From contig NC_071343.1 in NCBI RefSeq assembly GCF_027744825.2, positions 10,866,366 through 10,930,365 of the forward strand: a stretch of DNA of 64,000 nucleotides, read 5' to 3'. A model generated the notes under the pieces. It ran no database searches. It was not told the DNA's origin and saw nothing but the letters and a program-made list of their open reading frames with translations. Below, piece after piece: positions 36,214-49,500 of this stretch; within the stretch, counting starts at the first letter, position 1, and every line of letters begins with the position of its first letter. The translations under genes and the position numbers were made by a program. Source of the DNA: Synchiropus splendidus (taxonomy: Eukaryota > Chordata > Actinopteri > Syngnathiformes > Callionymidae).

Positions 36214-37132
36214 TCAGGTGTAACAGAGGTGTTCAAGGTGGAGGAGGGACTGCACCGAAGCTCAGCTCTGAGCCCCTTATTGTTTGCCATGGTGATGGAC
36301 AGGTAGACAGATGAGGTTAAACAAGACGCCCCGTGGACGATGATGTTTGCAGATGACATTGTGATCTGTAGTGAGTGCAGGGAGCAAGTGGAAGATAAGC
36401 TACAGAGGTGGCCGTGTGTCTTAGAAAGGAGAGGAATGAAGGTTAGCCGCGGTAAGACAGAATACATGTGTGTGAATGAGAGGAAGCCAAGTGGACAGGT
36501 GAAGTTACAGGATGTAGAGCTAAAGAAGGTGCAGGATTTGAAGTACTGAGGCTCAACTGTCCAGGGCGATGCAGAGTGTGAGGAAGAGGTGAAGAAGTGG
36601 GTGCAGGCAGGATGGAATCATTGGAGAATAGTGTCAGGTGTGATGTGTGACAAAAGGGTGTCAGCAAGCATGAAAGGGAAAGTGTACAAAAGGGTGGTGA
36701 GGCCAGCAATGTTGTATGGTTTGGAAACAGTGGCACTGAGGAAAAAACAGGAGGCAGAGCTGGAGGTAGCAGAGATGACGGTGCTGAGCTTCTCCCTGGG
36801 AGTGAGCAGGATGGATAGGATCAGGAAGCAGTAGATCAGAGGGACAGCACATGTTAGGTGTTTAGGAGACAAAGTCAGAGAGGCTAGATGGAGATGGTTT
36901 GGACATGTACAGAGGAGAGAGAGCCAGTACATTGGTAGGAAGATGTTGAGGTTGGAACTGCCAGGCAAAAGGTGGAGAGGAAGGCCACAGAGGAGATTTA
37001 TGGAGGTGGTGAAGGAGGACATGAGGTTTGTAGGTTTGAGAGAAGAGGAAGCAGAGGACAGGGTGAGATGGAGGAGGATGATCCGCTGTGGCCACCCCTG
37101 AAGAGAGAAGCCGAAAGGAAAAGAAGAAGAAG
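36214..37132 (+). pseudogene. 5'-truncated RTE-type LINE, reverse transcriptase C-terminus, with target-site duplication
   Basis: A single frame runs from about 36218 to the terminal TGA at 37099-37101 with only three internal nonsense codons (36304 TAG, 36547 TGA, 36832 TAG) and no frameshift. It encodes the last part of a non-LTR reverse transcriptase: GLHRSSALSPLLFAMVMDR (usual form has HQGSALSPLLF), then the catalytic MMFADDIVIC box at 36340, RRGMKVSRGKTEYMCVNER, VRPAMLYGLETVALRK, and the C-terminal RWFGHVQRRESQYIGRKML and GRPQRRFMEVVKEDMRFVG region. A short 3' UTR 'tccgctgtggccacccctga' leads to a GAAGAAGAAG tail, as in RTE-clade fish LINEs. The 13-bp sequence acagtgtattcct occurs immediately before (36201-36213) and after (37133-37145) the element, giving exact insertion borders. 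Confidence 0.92.
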
Positions 37133-37145
37133 ACAGTGTATTCCT

Positions 37146-37742
37146 CCATGTTATCCATAGCTGCCATTCTGTCACTGGATCGGAGATTCTGGAATGCCAA
37201 CAAGTGAGTCAAACATAGTTGTGGTAAACCAGGCAATTGTTCTTTGGTCGTTGTTTTGCTGTGGTAGTACAGTAATATCTGTGGTTAGTCATGATGTAGT
37301 AACGCCATTGTTCTTGGGTTAAGCTCACTTAATAACAGTGAAAAAAGAAAAACAACAGTGCAGCTGAGGTGACGCTGTAAGAAGTGGACGTGGTTCTTTT
37401 GAGACAATTTACAACGGAAATTCAAATCTTTCAGTCGGCTATGATGAATGTGGAACCAAGGCAGATAATATGTTGTCAACTAACAAAAAAAAGACATTAA
37501 AAAATGAATATACAAAAATGAATATATACATAGACCATCCTCACGCTGCAGATGTTGTGAAAGTGATCTTGCTTTAAAAAACATCTACATGTCAGCTGGT
37601 GTCCTGGACTTCTATTTTCAGAAACAAATGCCTTATCTGACCGAAAATTATTTGTGTAGACATGTCTTTCTCAGTGACTTTGGATTGAGAGGGGTGGATA
37701 ATGCCAGTCGTCCCTCCATGTCTTGGCTGGTTTTTCTCTCAC
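37146..37742. other. Spacer without recognisable gene
   Basis: Flank of the LINE. No repeat or coding block is recognisable. Confidence 0.5.
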
Positions 37743-37864
37743 CGCAGATAAAGCCCATGTGACCAGCAAAATCCTCCAGAGTAGCTACCAAATGTGTCCA
37801 CTTGAAAGTGTCCGGGCTGCCGCCGGGTGATGTCATCACATCAGGGAGTTCTTGAAACCTTCGG
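37743..37864 (-). CDS. Candidate internal exon, 122 bp, unknown product
   Basis: On the minus strand the acceptor 'tacattccatttactcag' (AG complement at 37865-37866) leads into one leftover base and 40 open codons, then one base. The end ATCTGCG is followed by GTGAGAG, a strong donor. The peptide starts RRFQELPDVMTSPGGSPDTF and continues KWTHLVATLEDFAGHMGFIC. The balanced composition, including two His, a Trp and a final Cys, looks like folded protein. I recognise no family. The phase fits downstream with 34629-34479 (G|GA, Gly) and upstream with the short form of the candidate at 41571-41483 (AG|C, Ser). It could therefore be the middle exon of a minus-strand transcript, but chance has not been excluded. 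Confidence 0.35.
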
Positions 37865-40800
37865 CTGAGTAAATGGAATGTACAATAATGGACTTGGTAG
37901 ATCGATCTACTGCATGAAACATTGTTACCACCACTATTTGTCAAGCAGTTCTTTTGCCAAGCTTATGTCTCTTCTACTTCGTAATCTGAAGACGATTACA
38001 TTGCAGTGTCATGGACCAGGTAGTAAAAATAACATTTTCTTGACAAACTACTGGCTTAACACATTATGTCTTTTGCTAGTATAAATGTTTCATGTGTGTT
38101 AGAAAGTGCCATTGAATAAGGATTTGATGGCACTTTCTAGCACAAATTAATCTTTATTTATTCATAAAAAAAGTGAAAGAAAAACAAAAAAATGCACCAA
38201 CTCCATACTTCTCTATGACTGAAGCAGTACTGGAAGCCGCAGCTCTGCCTGCCTCAATAGCGAAAGCTCCCCAAACACTCGCAGCACCAAGTGAATGAGG
38301 ATTGTAAAACAAGGCAAAAAAACATGAACAAAAGCTATATAGCTATGAATAATCTGTGCGCCTATTGTGCGCTATTTAAGATCGGTTTTATGGTACAGCA
38401 TGTTAGAGTTGTTAGGTCCTCAGTAATTGTTTCATGTGAGAGCATGTGCTTCTGAATCGTACAGCATCTTTTAACATAATCTAAACAAGAAAAACTTTAT
38501 TGGCAATACAGGAAAAAAAAAGCAGATAAGTAGCCAGGGCTAGTTGAAAGCAAAACCTTATATAAAATATAGTAATAGTTAATATAGTGTGTTTCATGGA
38601 TGCTGTTACTCATGCTGTGGACTTCATTGGACGAGCCAATACAAATTCAAGTGAACTACTGGAACATCTTTCAAACTATAGCTGTATAGAACCAGAGTGG
38701 CAAGAGTGAAGGGACTGCGGATTGGAACGCTGCCATCACTGTTTCAATAGTCCATGAACTATAAGGCTTGGGGCCAGTTTTCAAATGAAGTCAGGCCAAC
38801 ACACGAGGCATCTTTCACTACGTTTGGAATGACAAAGGGCTTGATTACGTATGGTGAGATAGCGACCACCCACGCGATCAGATGTGGGCTGAATAAGCTC
38901 AAACCACCATGTGCGACAGGCAGCCGGCCCATCACACCCAGAAACATGGGAGCTGCTCTGTGATCAGGGGACCACGGCCAATCGAGGCGAACGATGCCGA
39001 ACAGAGCAGTGAATGAAGATGTACATTCTGGAGCACACGTGGTGTTTAAGCGCCAACAACAGCATTCAGAGCTTTACTGTAGCCTGAATGTATTTGTCAG
39101 GTGCTGTCGGAGGTGAATTCAGCTGAATGAAAGAAACAAAAAAATTAAAAAAGAATAGCGTCATGCAAATTCCATTTGAACAGGATTCGGTGACTTGTGA
39201 AAGGAACAAGATTCCCGTCAGAGGAATGTGAGATTGATGAAGTGAAGCTGGAGGAATGACGTGATCCACTTTATCCACGGACCATTTACTTTTATTCCCC
39301 CCTGACTCATTGACTCTGCATTATGAGTAAGCTCATTTTGTGGAGCCGGGGGAAACATCACTGTTCAGGCAGCGAGGCGTAATGCCTGATGCGTCATTGG
39401 CTCACGGCGAATTCTTAAATCCTCCTGGACGTTCAGATTTGCATGTGGACTCTCGAAGAGCAAGTATTTCCCCCCCGTTCCTTGTTAACTTGACAAGTGC
39501 AGGATCGTGTTTGAAAGGCACGTAATTGGAAGCAGCAGATGTTTGCTTTTGCGAGACAGCTCTCTGAAGGTGATTTTTAATATGGATCTTGATCTTTATT
39601 CTTGTCTGTTCTTCACCATGATTGGTGGAATGTTGTTGTTCAAGCCTTGAGTCAACATTTTGGTTGTGTCATATTTTCCATCACGACACATTTTCAGCGC
39701 CAATTCAGAGCTCTGATCAAATCCATACTTCCCTGTCACACATTTCCTTCCCTTACTTTCAGTTTGTATCAGTAGCTACTTTTCAGTGTTACAATTTACA
39801 TTGTGGGTCTGCCTGCTTTTTTTTTTTTTTTTTTTTTTTCAAACAGTAAAAACAGGCAGTGGAATAAAGCATCGCTGGGAAACAATTGCTGTTACCTCTG
39901 GACAGCAACATCCTGAACAAACTTTCGCATTAGCTGCTGTATTGAAACAGGAAGTTCTGGTGTTGTTGTTAGTTTTTCTCCCTAAATTGTCATGTAAGTT
40001 ACAATGAAAATTACGATAAAAAGCTAAGATCTATCGGCCACCCATCGTGCTTGGCGAATATAGATGAAAATATATGCTGCTCATTGTAAGTGCTGTGTGT
40101 TGTGTAGTGTCCCCACTCCCTTTCCACGTCTGCAGTGATACTTGGAAATATGGTCTACACAAGAATCATTTTGAAAGGCTTCAACTCAGTACATTTAACA
40201 AACAAGCCCTGTGTGACACGGAGAATGGTGACTCAATGAGGCTTACAGCAGATGATGAAAAGAAAACCTTATCAACACCCTTTGCAGCGTTCACCTGTAC
40301 AAGTGCGACAGTCAGAAAAGAGCAAATAACCCAATAAATAGTTATATCAGGATGGATGATGAGCCTTTCTCAGTGGAAGACTGTAGCTAGAAGACTTGTC
40401 TAGAGTGTAGACAGGTGCTCTAACCCTATACTGGCAGGTACATTACACTGACATGCCAAAGCCTCAACTGACAGTGTAGTTTCACATCAAATTCATTGTT
40501 TTTCAGTAGTGCTTTTAAGATAATAGTTGCTGTATTTACGCCACGTTTTTTCCATTTTTTTTTTCCTTGAAGCAGAAAATAAAATATTTTTAGTCTAAAT
40601 TAAACTGATGTTTGGTTCATTTTTTCTACATCATAAACCTGGAATATCTAGTAGATACCTAGGTATCTAGTTTATGGGAAGTTATTCAAAGGATTTTATG
40701 ACTTTCTAACTGAAAATGTTCTGGACCTCTTGTGGTGATAACAGTCAATACACCAGCTACACACAAAGCAAAGTACAGCCAACAATTTGTGAAAGATTAA

Positions 40801-41482
40801 GTTACTGTTACGGCTCAGGCCTGTTTTTTTTTTAACTTTTTTTAAAACAAATATCTTATCGTGAATAACTCAAGTCTGGTGGAGCCAAAAATGTGTGGCT
40901 ATTTCCTTTAGTAGCAGAGCAGCATGTCCTGGTCGATGGGCTGAATAAGAAGAGAAGTTACGAAACATAAGTGGGATAGTAAACAACAGCGTTCAGAAAA
41001 ACGAATTTCTCAACCATGAAAAATATTTCACGCTGGAGTGGCTTCAGTGGCATCTGGTTCAATAGAGCGATCGTGATTACTTGTTTTTTCAAACTTGAGG
41101 ACACTGTGTACATGACAAACAAGTGTTCATTTGGAGGCTATGGATCAGTTTGATCCGATTTCCCACTATAAAGGTTTAGGGCACGGACTACATGATGGCT
41201 CCAAATCTCCCTAGTGCAGGTCCCTGCAGAGAGGCTGGCGGTAAGAATGGAGGAGCCTTTTTCTAGTCCTCTCCAGGAAATTCCGCATGCACAATTTGTC
41301 TTTGTAACAGGAGAGCTGGCACAGCCCTCGGCTTAAGGATGTCATGACCGGACCAACTTAGCACGCAGCAGAAGTGCTTATTACGCATTGTATACTCATT
41401 CCTGACACAGGGGAGCCTGGCGTGGCTCACGTCCCGGTGATCAGACCCCAGCATTTTCTCACCACAACAGTTTGTAAGAGAC
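37865..41482. other. Stretch without recognisable gene
   Basis: It holds a poly-T run at 39817-39839. Short open frames on both strands lack domain features. Otherwise AT-rich and plain. Confidence 0.5.
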
Positions 41483-41571
41483 CTGGTGAGTTTCCACGAA
41501 CCTCGGCATGAACTCTTCCACTTCACCATGAGAGACTCCTCGTTTCGGGAGAGGCCAGAGTCTGATAAGTA
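41483..41571 (-). CDS. Candidate internal exon, 89 bp (or 109 bp), unknown product
   Basis: The minus-strand acceptor follows an unusually pure pyrimidine tract of about 40 bases (41572-41612) ending 'cctttctcccccag'. From there 29 codons are open, starting YLSDSGLSRNEESLMVKW, and then two bases before CACCAG|GTCTCT, a modest donor. An alternative donor, TGTTGTG|GTGAGA, would extend it to 109 bp (41463). Only the 89-bp form joins in phase to 37864-37743. The same frame stays open far beyond both donors (to 41263), so the end is poorly defined. I recognise no product. Confidence 0.25.
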
Positions 41572-42226
41572 CTGGGGGAGAAAGGAATAAAAAGAGGGGC
41601 AGGGGGAGGAAGGAAAATGGAAAACCGAGCTGGCACCTCCAGCAGGTTTATTTGAGGCCGTGACAGTGAGCCCCTGAAAAAAGGACGGCGTCCACGGATG
41701 CGCGCGGGGCACACAAAAGCAGGTCGTGACAAGTATACATGGCATTTCAAAGCTTCTTCTTTGCCATCTCAAATAAAGGAAGCAAAATTTGAATCATTTC
41801 GCTCCCAACAAGACTCCTAAGCTCAGTGAAGACGCTTCCTGGGAACAATCTGTACGACCTTTATCTCAATCGATTACCAGCCGGCCGCCACGCTTCACAT
41901 TCAGCGCCGTTGCACAACAGGTCGTGTGAAATGTTTATTTTGGGCTTTCGCTCTTTTTAGCTAAAGTGCTAATCACTTGTACAGTATGACAAAACAACGG
42001 TTGGGCATGGACCAATGAAGAGAAAACAAGACAGGGTGTAAAACGTCTTTTCAAATGTGTGAGATTTGGATTATTAATTATTCATTTCAACTTGGGTTCA
42101 ACTTGGGTCTTAAACACTGTGGGGATTCATGGCCATTGATGAACATGGCATTTTGACTGATCAGATATTCACCACTACAAATGCAGTTGGTGAATCTAAC
42201 GTGCAAGTTTGTGTGAAGGGTTGTTT

Positions 42227-42668
<442 letters not shown>

Positions 42669-45260
42669 AAATGAAATAAAACAGTGAATAGATATTTTTA
42701 AAAATCACAAATCTAGCAAATGATCAATATTTCTTTCATGACGTTCCGCAGCTCAAACAGTCCTGTTCACAAAATGGTGCAACCTGGAACCAAAAATGTG
42801 AGCTGGAGTTCTTTGTGTCGCACACTGAAAGAGGTATTTATACATGTAAGTAACATGCCGTCTTCCACTGCACTTTTTTATGCAGATTGCTTTACAAGCT
42901 AACTCTCATTCATATTGCTCTTCCCAGGCAAATAAAGATCTTACACTAGATCCACAACAAACAGTTGTTGAAGTGACATGTGCTATTTTTACATGCTTAA
43001 AAACTGATAGTTAAAATTAACCCAAACTGAGGGAAAATACAAACCGAAAGAATGGCGGATTATATATAGAAAAGTTGCTGTGTCCAATAGCAGTAAAAGT
43101 GACCCAATCTGCTGGGTCAAAATGATTGACTTGACCTCGGGTTAAAATAACGCTTTATGATGAAACTCCTCCGCTACTCACCAAATGGGGTAGGAACTCC
43201 CTCCCCTTTTTTTAAGAGTGAATGATGACACTTTTCCCACTAAAAAATGGATTTATACCAAAAACACAAATAAAGAGTTCATCATGAAAACATGAGGGAA
43301 GAGTGTGTGAAGGCATCGACACAAATGAGTGAAACTCTGACAAATAAATCCTCTGCTTTCTCTTCCTTATATAAGTCTGAATGTGAGAGTGAATCCAGGG
43401 CGTCTGGGAGGTCTCCACAGAAGTGTTCTGGTAAAATTGACAAATGGAAAACTCGTCCCGTAGCAAAGCCCGCACCACGTGCCAAGCTATCCTAAAGAGC
43501 AAGCCAGTGGACGTGATTACATTCGTAAGGTCAAGTTCTGTTACACTTCCTCCCAAGAGGATGGGATTTGTGGCCATTGTAGCCACGGAGAGACAGAGTT
43601 TCCAACTTGGCAGTCAGAGACGGGTCTTCATGTTGCCGAGATTTGACATGACCTGTGTTTACGACTTAATAAATCTGGGATGGGAAGGGTAAGGTTGAGG
43701 GCAGGGAGGGAAGTCATCAAACGCCTCCCTTGCTACAGGACCACAAAGGAACATTTGCTTCGGATTACATCAACGCACTCAATATAAATGCAATCTTTCT
43801 CAGTCAGCAATGATCAGCTGGAGCTGAACAGTGACCAACGTTTCGAGACCTCAAGTTCACGCCAAAAAAAAAGTAACATGCACAAACTTTATTTAAAGCC
43901 AATCACATTATTTCCTTTAATGTCATTTCGTCTTATGCACCGGGGTTGTGGAACGTCAACAAGATACTTCAGAATAATATTTGATTGTAATAGAAAAACT
44001 GAAACTGAAAAATGAAAATTTTCGCGTGACGACTGAGACCATCGTTCATTCGACATTGTTAAGGTTGCTAGTTAAGTGTTGAGTCTTTTGCCAGCACAGT
44101 GAGTCGTTTTATAGGCCATATGTTGTATTTTTAAGACCTTGCTCCTTGAATGATGTATTCACTGTCAAGTTTCTTTTCTTCTTGTCATTATTAATCTTAA
44201 GATGTGTGTTTTTTTTTCATACGCGATATCAAGTCAGGGTCATCACTACTGGCAACCTATTTTGAAGTCATTCTCAGTGCAACTATTTTTACGAGCCTCA
44301 TTCCTTTTCTCTTGTCTATGTTTCCCTCGATCATTGCCAGACTCCCCCCGGCTTTTTTTCTTCTTCATCCCGATCTGTTGCACCTGTCCGTTCCATAACC
44401 CTTCCCCAGGGCATCCAGTCTCTGCTATTTTGACTTCTTTGAATGGGTCCAGCCCTTTTCCTTTTCCGTGTTTGTTTTACCTGGAATCTCTATTTTGATT
44501 CCTCATGATCGATATTTCCCTTCCTTCTCTAACTGGTCCTCCCTTTGACCTGTTGAGCAGAAGATAAAGAATATGGAAATATAAGGAATCTCCCCAATAA
44601 CCCAAATGATTGTTTGATATTGGAGGAAAAGCGGTGCAGAGTTTCACCCCCTAAGAGAGTTGTTATGGATCACTGATGCCCCATGATCCCTGCCTGAGTC
44701 ACGGCCCTCTACTGGGTTGAGTCGACATCAGTCATCTAATAGTTGTCGGGTTTTCTTGGAAGGCGCATCATGCGATCTCTGTGCTGTGTTTGGCTAAGAT
44801 CAATCTTGATTATAATTCATCATAATATTTTCTCTGCTCACCACAGATGGAAGCCCTTCATCTGGCCTGGGACATCTGCTATTGTGGAGGACTTCTGGTG
44901 TGTGTGCTGATGCGAGTTTTGCAGTAATTTCTTACAGATTTCACAGCGACTGAATCGGTCAGTCCTGGAGTCCTGTTCTTGAAATACACCATCAGAATGT
45001 AGTCAGAGAAGGGTGGCGCTTGTACATCGGGCCTGGAGCGTCAGAAGAGGAAATAGTTGCACGGCCTACTTTTATTTTGTTTGTTCTTGTTAACCTGCGA
45101 TGGACTGGCAACCTGCAGTATTCAGGGTGTGTCCCACCTCTGCCCCAAGCTGTTTGTGCCATCACTTTAATCCACAATTTTCCGTTCAATCGATACTTTC
45201 ATTTATTTATTTATTATTATTTTATATATATTTGTCATGATTTAAAGAGGCTTTGTTTTG
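42669..45260. other. Stretch without recognisable gene
   Basis: A minus-strand frame at 43485-43282 looks somewhat protein-like but lacks splice sites. At 45090-45150 'acctgcgatggactggcaac' and 'tcagggtgtgtcccacctct' match a widespread teleost repeat of unassigned family. Confidence 0.5.
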
Positions 45261-45921
45261 GAGTGATTCTTAACCAAAGGGGCGGGGACCATGGAGGGGG
45301 CGCGAGCGCCGCCTAGAGGTCCGCGATTTTTTTTTGTTTGTTTTACACCTTTGGACCGTGAGGACCGAGAGACACTCAGTTTTAACACAGTAGTGTGTCA
45401 CTGAACTGACTTGACTGCTGCAAATGTGTGACAGTTACCTACTGTGGAGAAGTTCTTGATAAAAAAATTGATGCTGGATCCCCGAACAGTAAAAACAGTT
45501 CTTGTAAGCACCTGTTGAAGCAGTTTTAAAAATGAATTAGAACACTTTATGGCGATACTTTCATTTATACTTTACGTTTATCTTCTTTGGAGTTTAAATA
45601 AAATTGTTTCTTTTTATTTTATGATATTAAGACATGGTTTTATTATATTTATTTTATTCAGCTTTTGGTTCCCCAATTTTCTCAACAGTTTGCATCAACT
45701 GTATTTTTTTTTCTTTAGTATATTTGATAAATATGACTTGCACCTGGTGGCAAATAAATATTTTCTAGGTTTTGGTTTGTTTCCGTGTCAGTAGATTAAA
45801 TATGGTTATTGCTCACAAATGAAATGAAGAGTAATGGATCAGTTCTATTTCTTGAATGGGCCCCAGGCCCATCTGTTCTGGGAAAGGTGGGCCCCAAGAT
45901 CAAAAAGGTTAAGATCCCCTG
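45261..45921. mobile_element. hAT-type MITE ending in GATTCTTAACC
   Basis: The left end GAGTGATTCTTAACC and the reverse complement of the right end CAGGGGATCTTAACC agree at 11 of 15 positions and resemble CAGGGGTTCTTAACC ends of vertebrate hAT elements. Inner flanks are G/C-rich ('ggggcggggaccatgg', 'gggccccaggcccatctg') and the interior is AT-rich. No transposase frame. No 8-bp duplication is preserved. Confidence 0.6.
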
Positions 45922-45948
45922 CTGTAGAGTGAGCTTGAAATAAGCCTG

Positions 45949-46000
45949 TTATTATTATAATTATTATTATTATTATTATAATTATTATTATTATTATTAA
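45949..46000. repeat. (ATT)n microsatellite
   Basis: ATT units with two ATA interruptions. Confidence 0.95.
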
Positions 46001-46284
46001 TATATTTTCTTGCCCCTTGTGGTTGTCAGTGCTGGATGCATTTTAAATTTGTCCCACTTGTTTTCTCACGTGGTCATATTTTCTTTCTTTTTTTTTATTT
46101 TAAGTTTCTTTTTAAGCACTTCCTTCTACACACACTCAAAAACTATAATAAATCTCATATACAGGTATCATATAACTTGTCATATAAGGTCTACCATGTA
46201 TTAAAGGTTGAAATAAACCACTCCTGTACTTTATTTTTCAACATCTATTCATCCATTGACTCTCAGCTGGTGATTCATAGCCGG

Positions 46285-46525
46285 TCTCTGAAAAAAAATG
46301 CCCAAGCTCAAGTGATTTGGGACAATTCTGAGTCATTCCCAGACCGGCAAGGAGAGACACTAGAATCACTCCACCGTGTTCCCTGTGCATCCTGAACAGA
46401 CACGCCTGAAACACCTCCCAAGGCCTTCCACACAGTCGCTCCATCTTTTAAACTCCATCATGGGTGTCTTGGCCACATTTGGTCAGACTCTTCAATGAGG
46501 ACCGGCTTGCCTTGGGAGACGCTCC
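46285..46525 (-). pseudogene. Antisense L2-like LINE fragment
   Basis: Blocks such as 'gacaattctgagtcattccc', 'agaccggcaaggagagacac', 'cctgaacagacacgcctgaa' and 'acacctcccaaggccttcca' correspond to the antisense C-terminal region of a common teleost LINE (the same type as 12735-12974, whose sense strand reads '..gaggtgtttcaggcac..'). It is heavily worn, with indels. No frame survives. Confidence 0.55.
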
Positions 46526-49500
46526 AAGTGGAAAAGCCCCTGACTCCTGGGCTCATTAGAGGACTTAAAACACCTGTGTTTGAGTGTTTGACTGAACTTA
46601 AATGCTCATTTTCTAACCACCGCATTTTTGCGCCTTAACAAACACTGGAGTCTACAAAAGTGCCATGCGACAAAGACGCTTCACCTGGTAGACTTTTTAG
46701 TCAAAATTCTGCATGAGTCAGCATCTGCTGGTTGGATTAAGGATGATAGCGACGATTCTTCGTGCCAAAAGACCTAAAACTGCACTGAGAAATGGCACTT
46801 TATGGACTGGAATTGGACTTTTACAAGCTGCCACAGTGCAATTACAGATTACATCACAATCATGGGTTGCAGCTCTCATTATTCCAGCATCTGCTCGGTT
46901 GAGGATCCTTTTTTTGACCGTCATCATGACCAGAGTTAGTCATAGATATAATCTTCATAATTGAAAAGAAATGACAAATCATTCATCAGAGTTTCCATTC
47001 TGGTGACTATTAATACAAACGACATGAACATGTCTGAAGCAAAAAAAAAGAAGGGTCAGATGAGGAATTTTCTCTTCACAGTTCACTTCCTCACACCTCC
47101 TCCCAAAACACCCAGGATGGTGTATTTATATGAAACGGTTCCATCTCCTCTCCAGTTGTTACACATCAGATGTCAGAGCCTTCCTCACTTCCTATCCTCT
47201 CCATTCACAAACCGAAAATAGCCGGTGATTCAGGCGGTGGCAGCCGCACCGCTGTTTACACTTTTCCTCCTTTTTCTCACTGGAATATTGCACAGCACCA
47301 AATGTTCCGATAAATTCAACAAAGGGAGAGGGAATGTGCGTTTAACAAGATTTGGGTATCGCTCAGCTACATATGTCATTTCTTCACGGCTAAATTTAAC
47401 TTGCTGTGTTCCCCCCCTAAAAAACTCTGTGGTTTGTCTGAGGGAACCTTCTAATATTATCACGATTTCTCTCGATTTTATCCCGCATGACTCTCGCCTG
47501 CACCAAAAGATTGTACCATTGCTGGTGGAATCTTTTGATATCAACACAGTCAAGTGATCGGGACGAATTATAGGTTATGATTTTAGCTAGCACTTCCCTT
47601 GCTTTCATTTAAGATGACCAATCTTAGATAGCAGTAGTAATAGTTCTCATTTATTGTAGTTATAATTTTTGGAGTGTTTTTTTTCTTCTTTTCTTTTTTT
47701 AATGAAATCTGACACTCTCTTTTTGTTCATAATAATGTTACTTTTTATTCCTTTTCTTAAAGCATCAATGCATAGTTTAATAATATTTTTTTGACACTTT
47801 TTTTACCTTTGTTCTAACTGTATAATTTTAATTCATAATAATTTATTTTAAACCCATTGTTATTATTATTATTATTATTTATTTATGCATTTATTTATTT
47901 ATTTATCCCCAGATTTCTTCCATTTATTTTACAATTCTCCACATTGACTGTCAGTTTTTCCTACATTTGCATATTTTTGCAGATATTTTTACGGATTTAT
48001 TTGTATTTTTATTTTTACATCCAGAAACTTCTTAACTTTTTGCTCAAGTTTTGGCACGTCACTTGATCCCCCGCTTTCCAGTTTTGACTTTGGCTGTCAC
48101 TCCAAATAAAAAAGAGGCGCACAAGTTCATCTGTCAGCAACACTGTCTTTCCTGGAGTGTCTCATTATGGGACGTACAGCTCACCAGATGAAAGATGAGC
48201 AGGATCAACTCTACCTGACGTTGAGGAATATGGACACACACCTTGAGGCATTTCAGTCAGTGAAGATGAAACTGAAACCAGTGACTCGATCGAATTCTGC
48301 TCAGTGAAGCAGCAAGTTTATTTCAAGTCTATGGAATGTGGAGGTGAAGGATGTTCACGTGTGAGTCAAACAAATCATGTCATATCTTTTCAGACATCTG
48401 TCTCACTCTTATCTTCATATCACTCCCGACATCAGAAAACAGGACAGTTGTCCACAACCAGTTTGTCGGGATTGGCAGTGGTACTGAAGCGATATAAATA
48501 TTACAACTTCACCTCACCAAGATGAGAACTGCAGTGAAGTGACTCAGACTTTTTGGATCAAGCTGTTAAACAGCTGATTTTAATGCTGAATGTGGTGGTT
48601 TTTCACAAGAACAGTGGGTTCTCTACAAAAACAAAGTCACACGCATGTGTTAACTTGAGCGGAAACTGTGGCCACAATGGTACCACGACCTCTGGTAGCT
48701 TGTGAGTGACCTCATGATGTCATTGGTTGGACTATATTTCAATAGAGGCAAGCGTTTGAGCTCAGTTAAATATAGTTAAGATACTGAAGCATCAGACTTT
48801 CCATGTGACGGACAAGGAGCCTTCCAGTAAATATACAAACGCTCGGCAAGTTTCATTCAATCCGACTCCTATTGTACTTTTGAAGTCTTTCAAGAGCCAC
48901 CTGGGGTCATTTAGTTAACAAAGTGTTGGTCAATTAGGTGGAGTGAGTTGTAAGATTGGAGCTGTTTGGAGCGAGTCGTGCAGAAAATTGTGTCGGCCTG
49001 TTGAGAGAGTTCAGGCCCATTAGATGGTTACTCATAACTTGTGTCATCCGCGAGGAAAAAACTTTTCATGATACTTGGAGTTTGTGCATCACTCGCTTTT
49101 CAGTCAATTCACAAACGTCCTGTTAGAGTTTCCCTCCGGTGCCAAAATACCAAAACTCAAATTGGATCTTTATCATCTTCTACTTTAACTTTAGGATGAG
49201 AACAACAACAACAACCATGGAGGAACCCCTGAACAAAAGCAATCAAAAGCATCTGTTTGCTTTTGTTCAGGGATGTTTTTCACTATACAATGGCCAGGGT
49301 TTCCACTACTCCGAATGTACTTGAAATTCTTATAAAATTGAAATTCTCGTACAAATATTGTCAAGACATTAAAAAACCTTGAATATAGACACCATCCTGA
49401 TTTATTGTGCTCCTGTCAAACTGATGATAAATAAACAACATTTTGTGGTTTAAATGTATATATGCGTCCATCATTTGATTCAGTAATATTCATTCCAATT

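Noticed and set aside
41263..41772. 170-codon minus-strand open frame as an intact gene
   Set aside because: There is no recognisable domain and it contains a long pyrimidine tract typical of an intron end. At most its central part could be an exon.
43282..43485. Minus-strand frame with protein-like composition (ILPEHFCGDLPDALDS)
   Set aside because: A fair acceptor exists, but no acceptable donor follows and an overlapping frame on the same strand is equally open.
47230..47608. Minus-strand frames resembling a Myb/SANT-like transposon protein (KFSREEMTYVAERYP)
   Set aside because: The tryptophan-containing part comes before instead of after the expected first helix and lies in a different frame. 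The resemblance does not hold.
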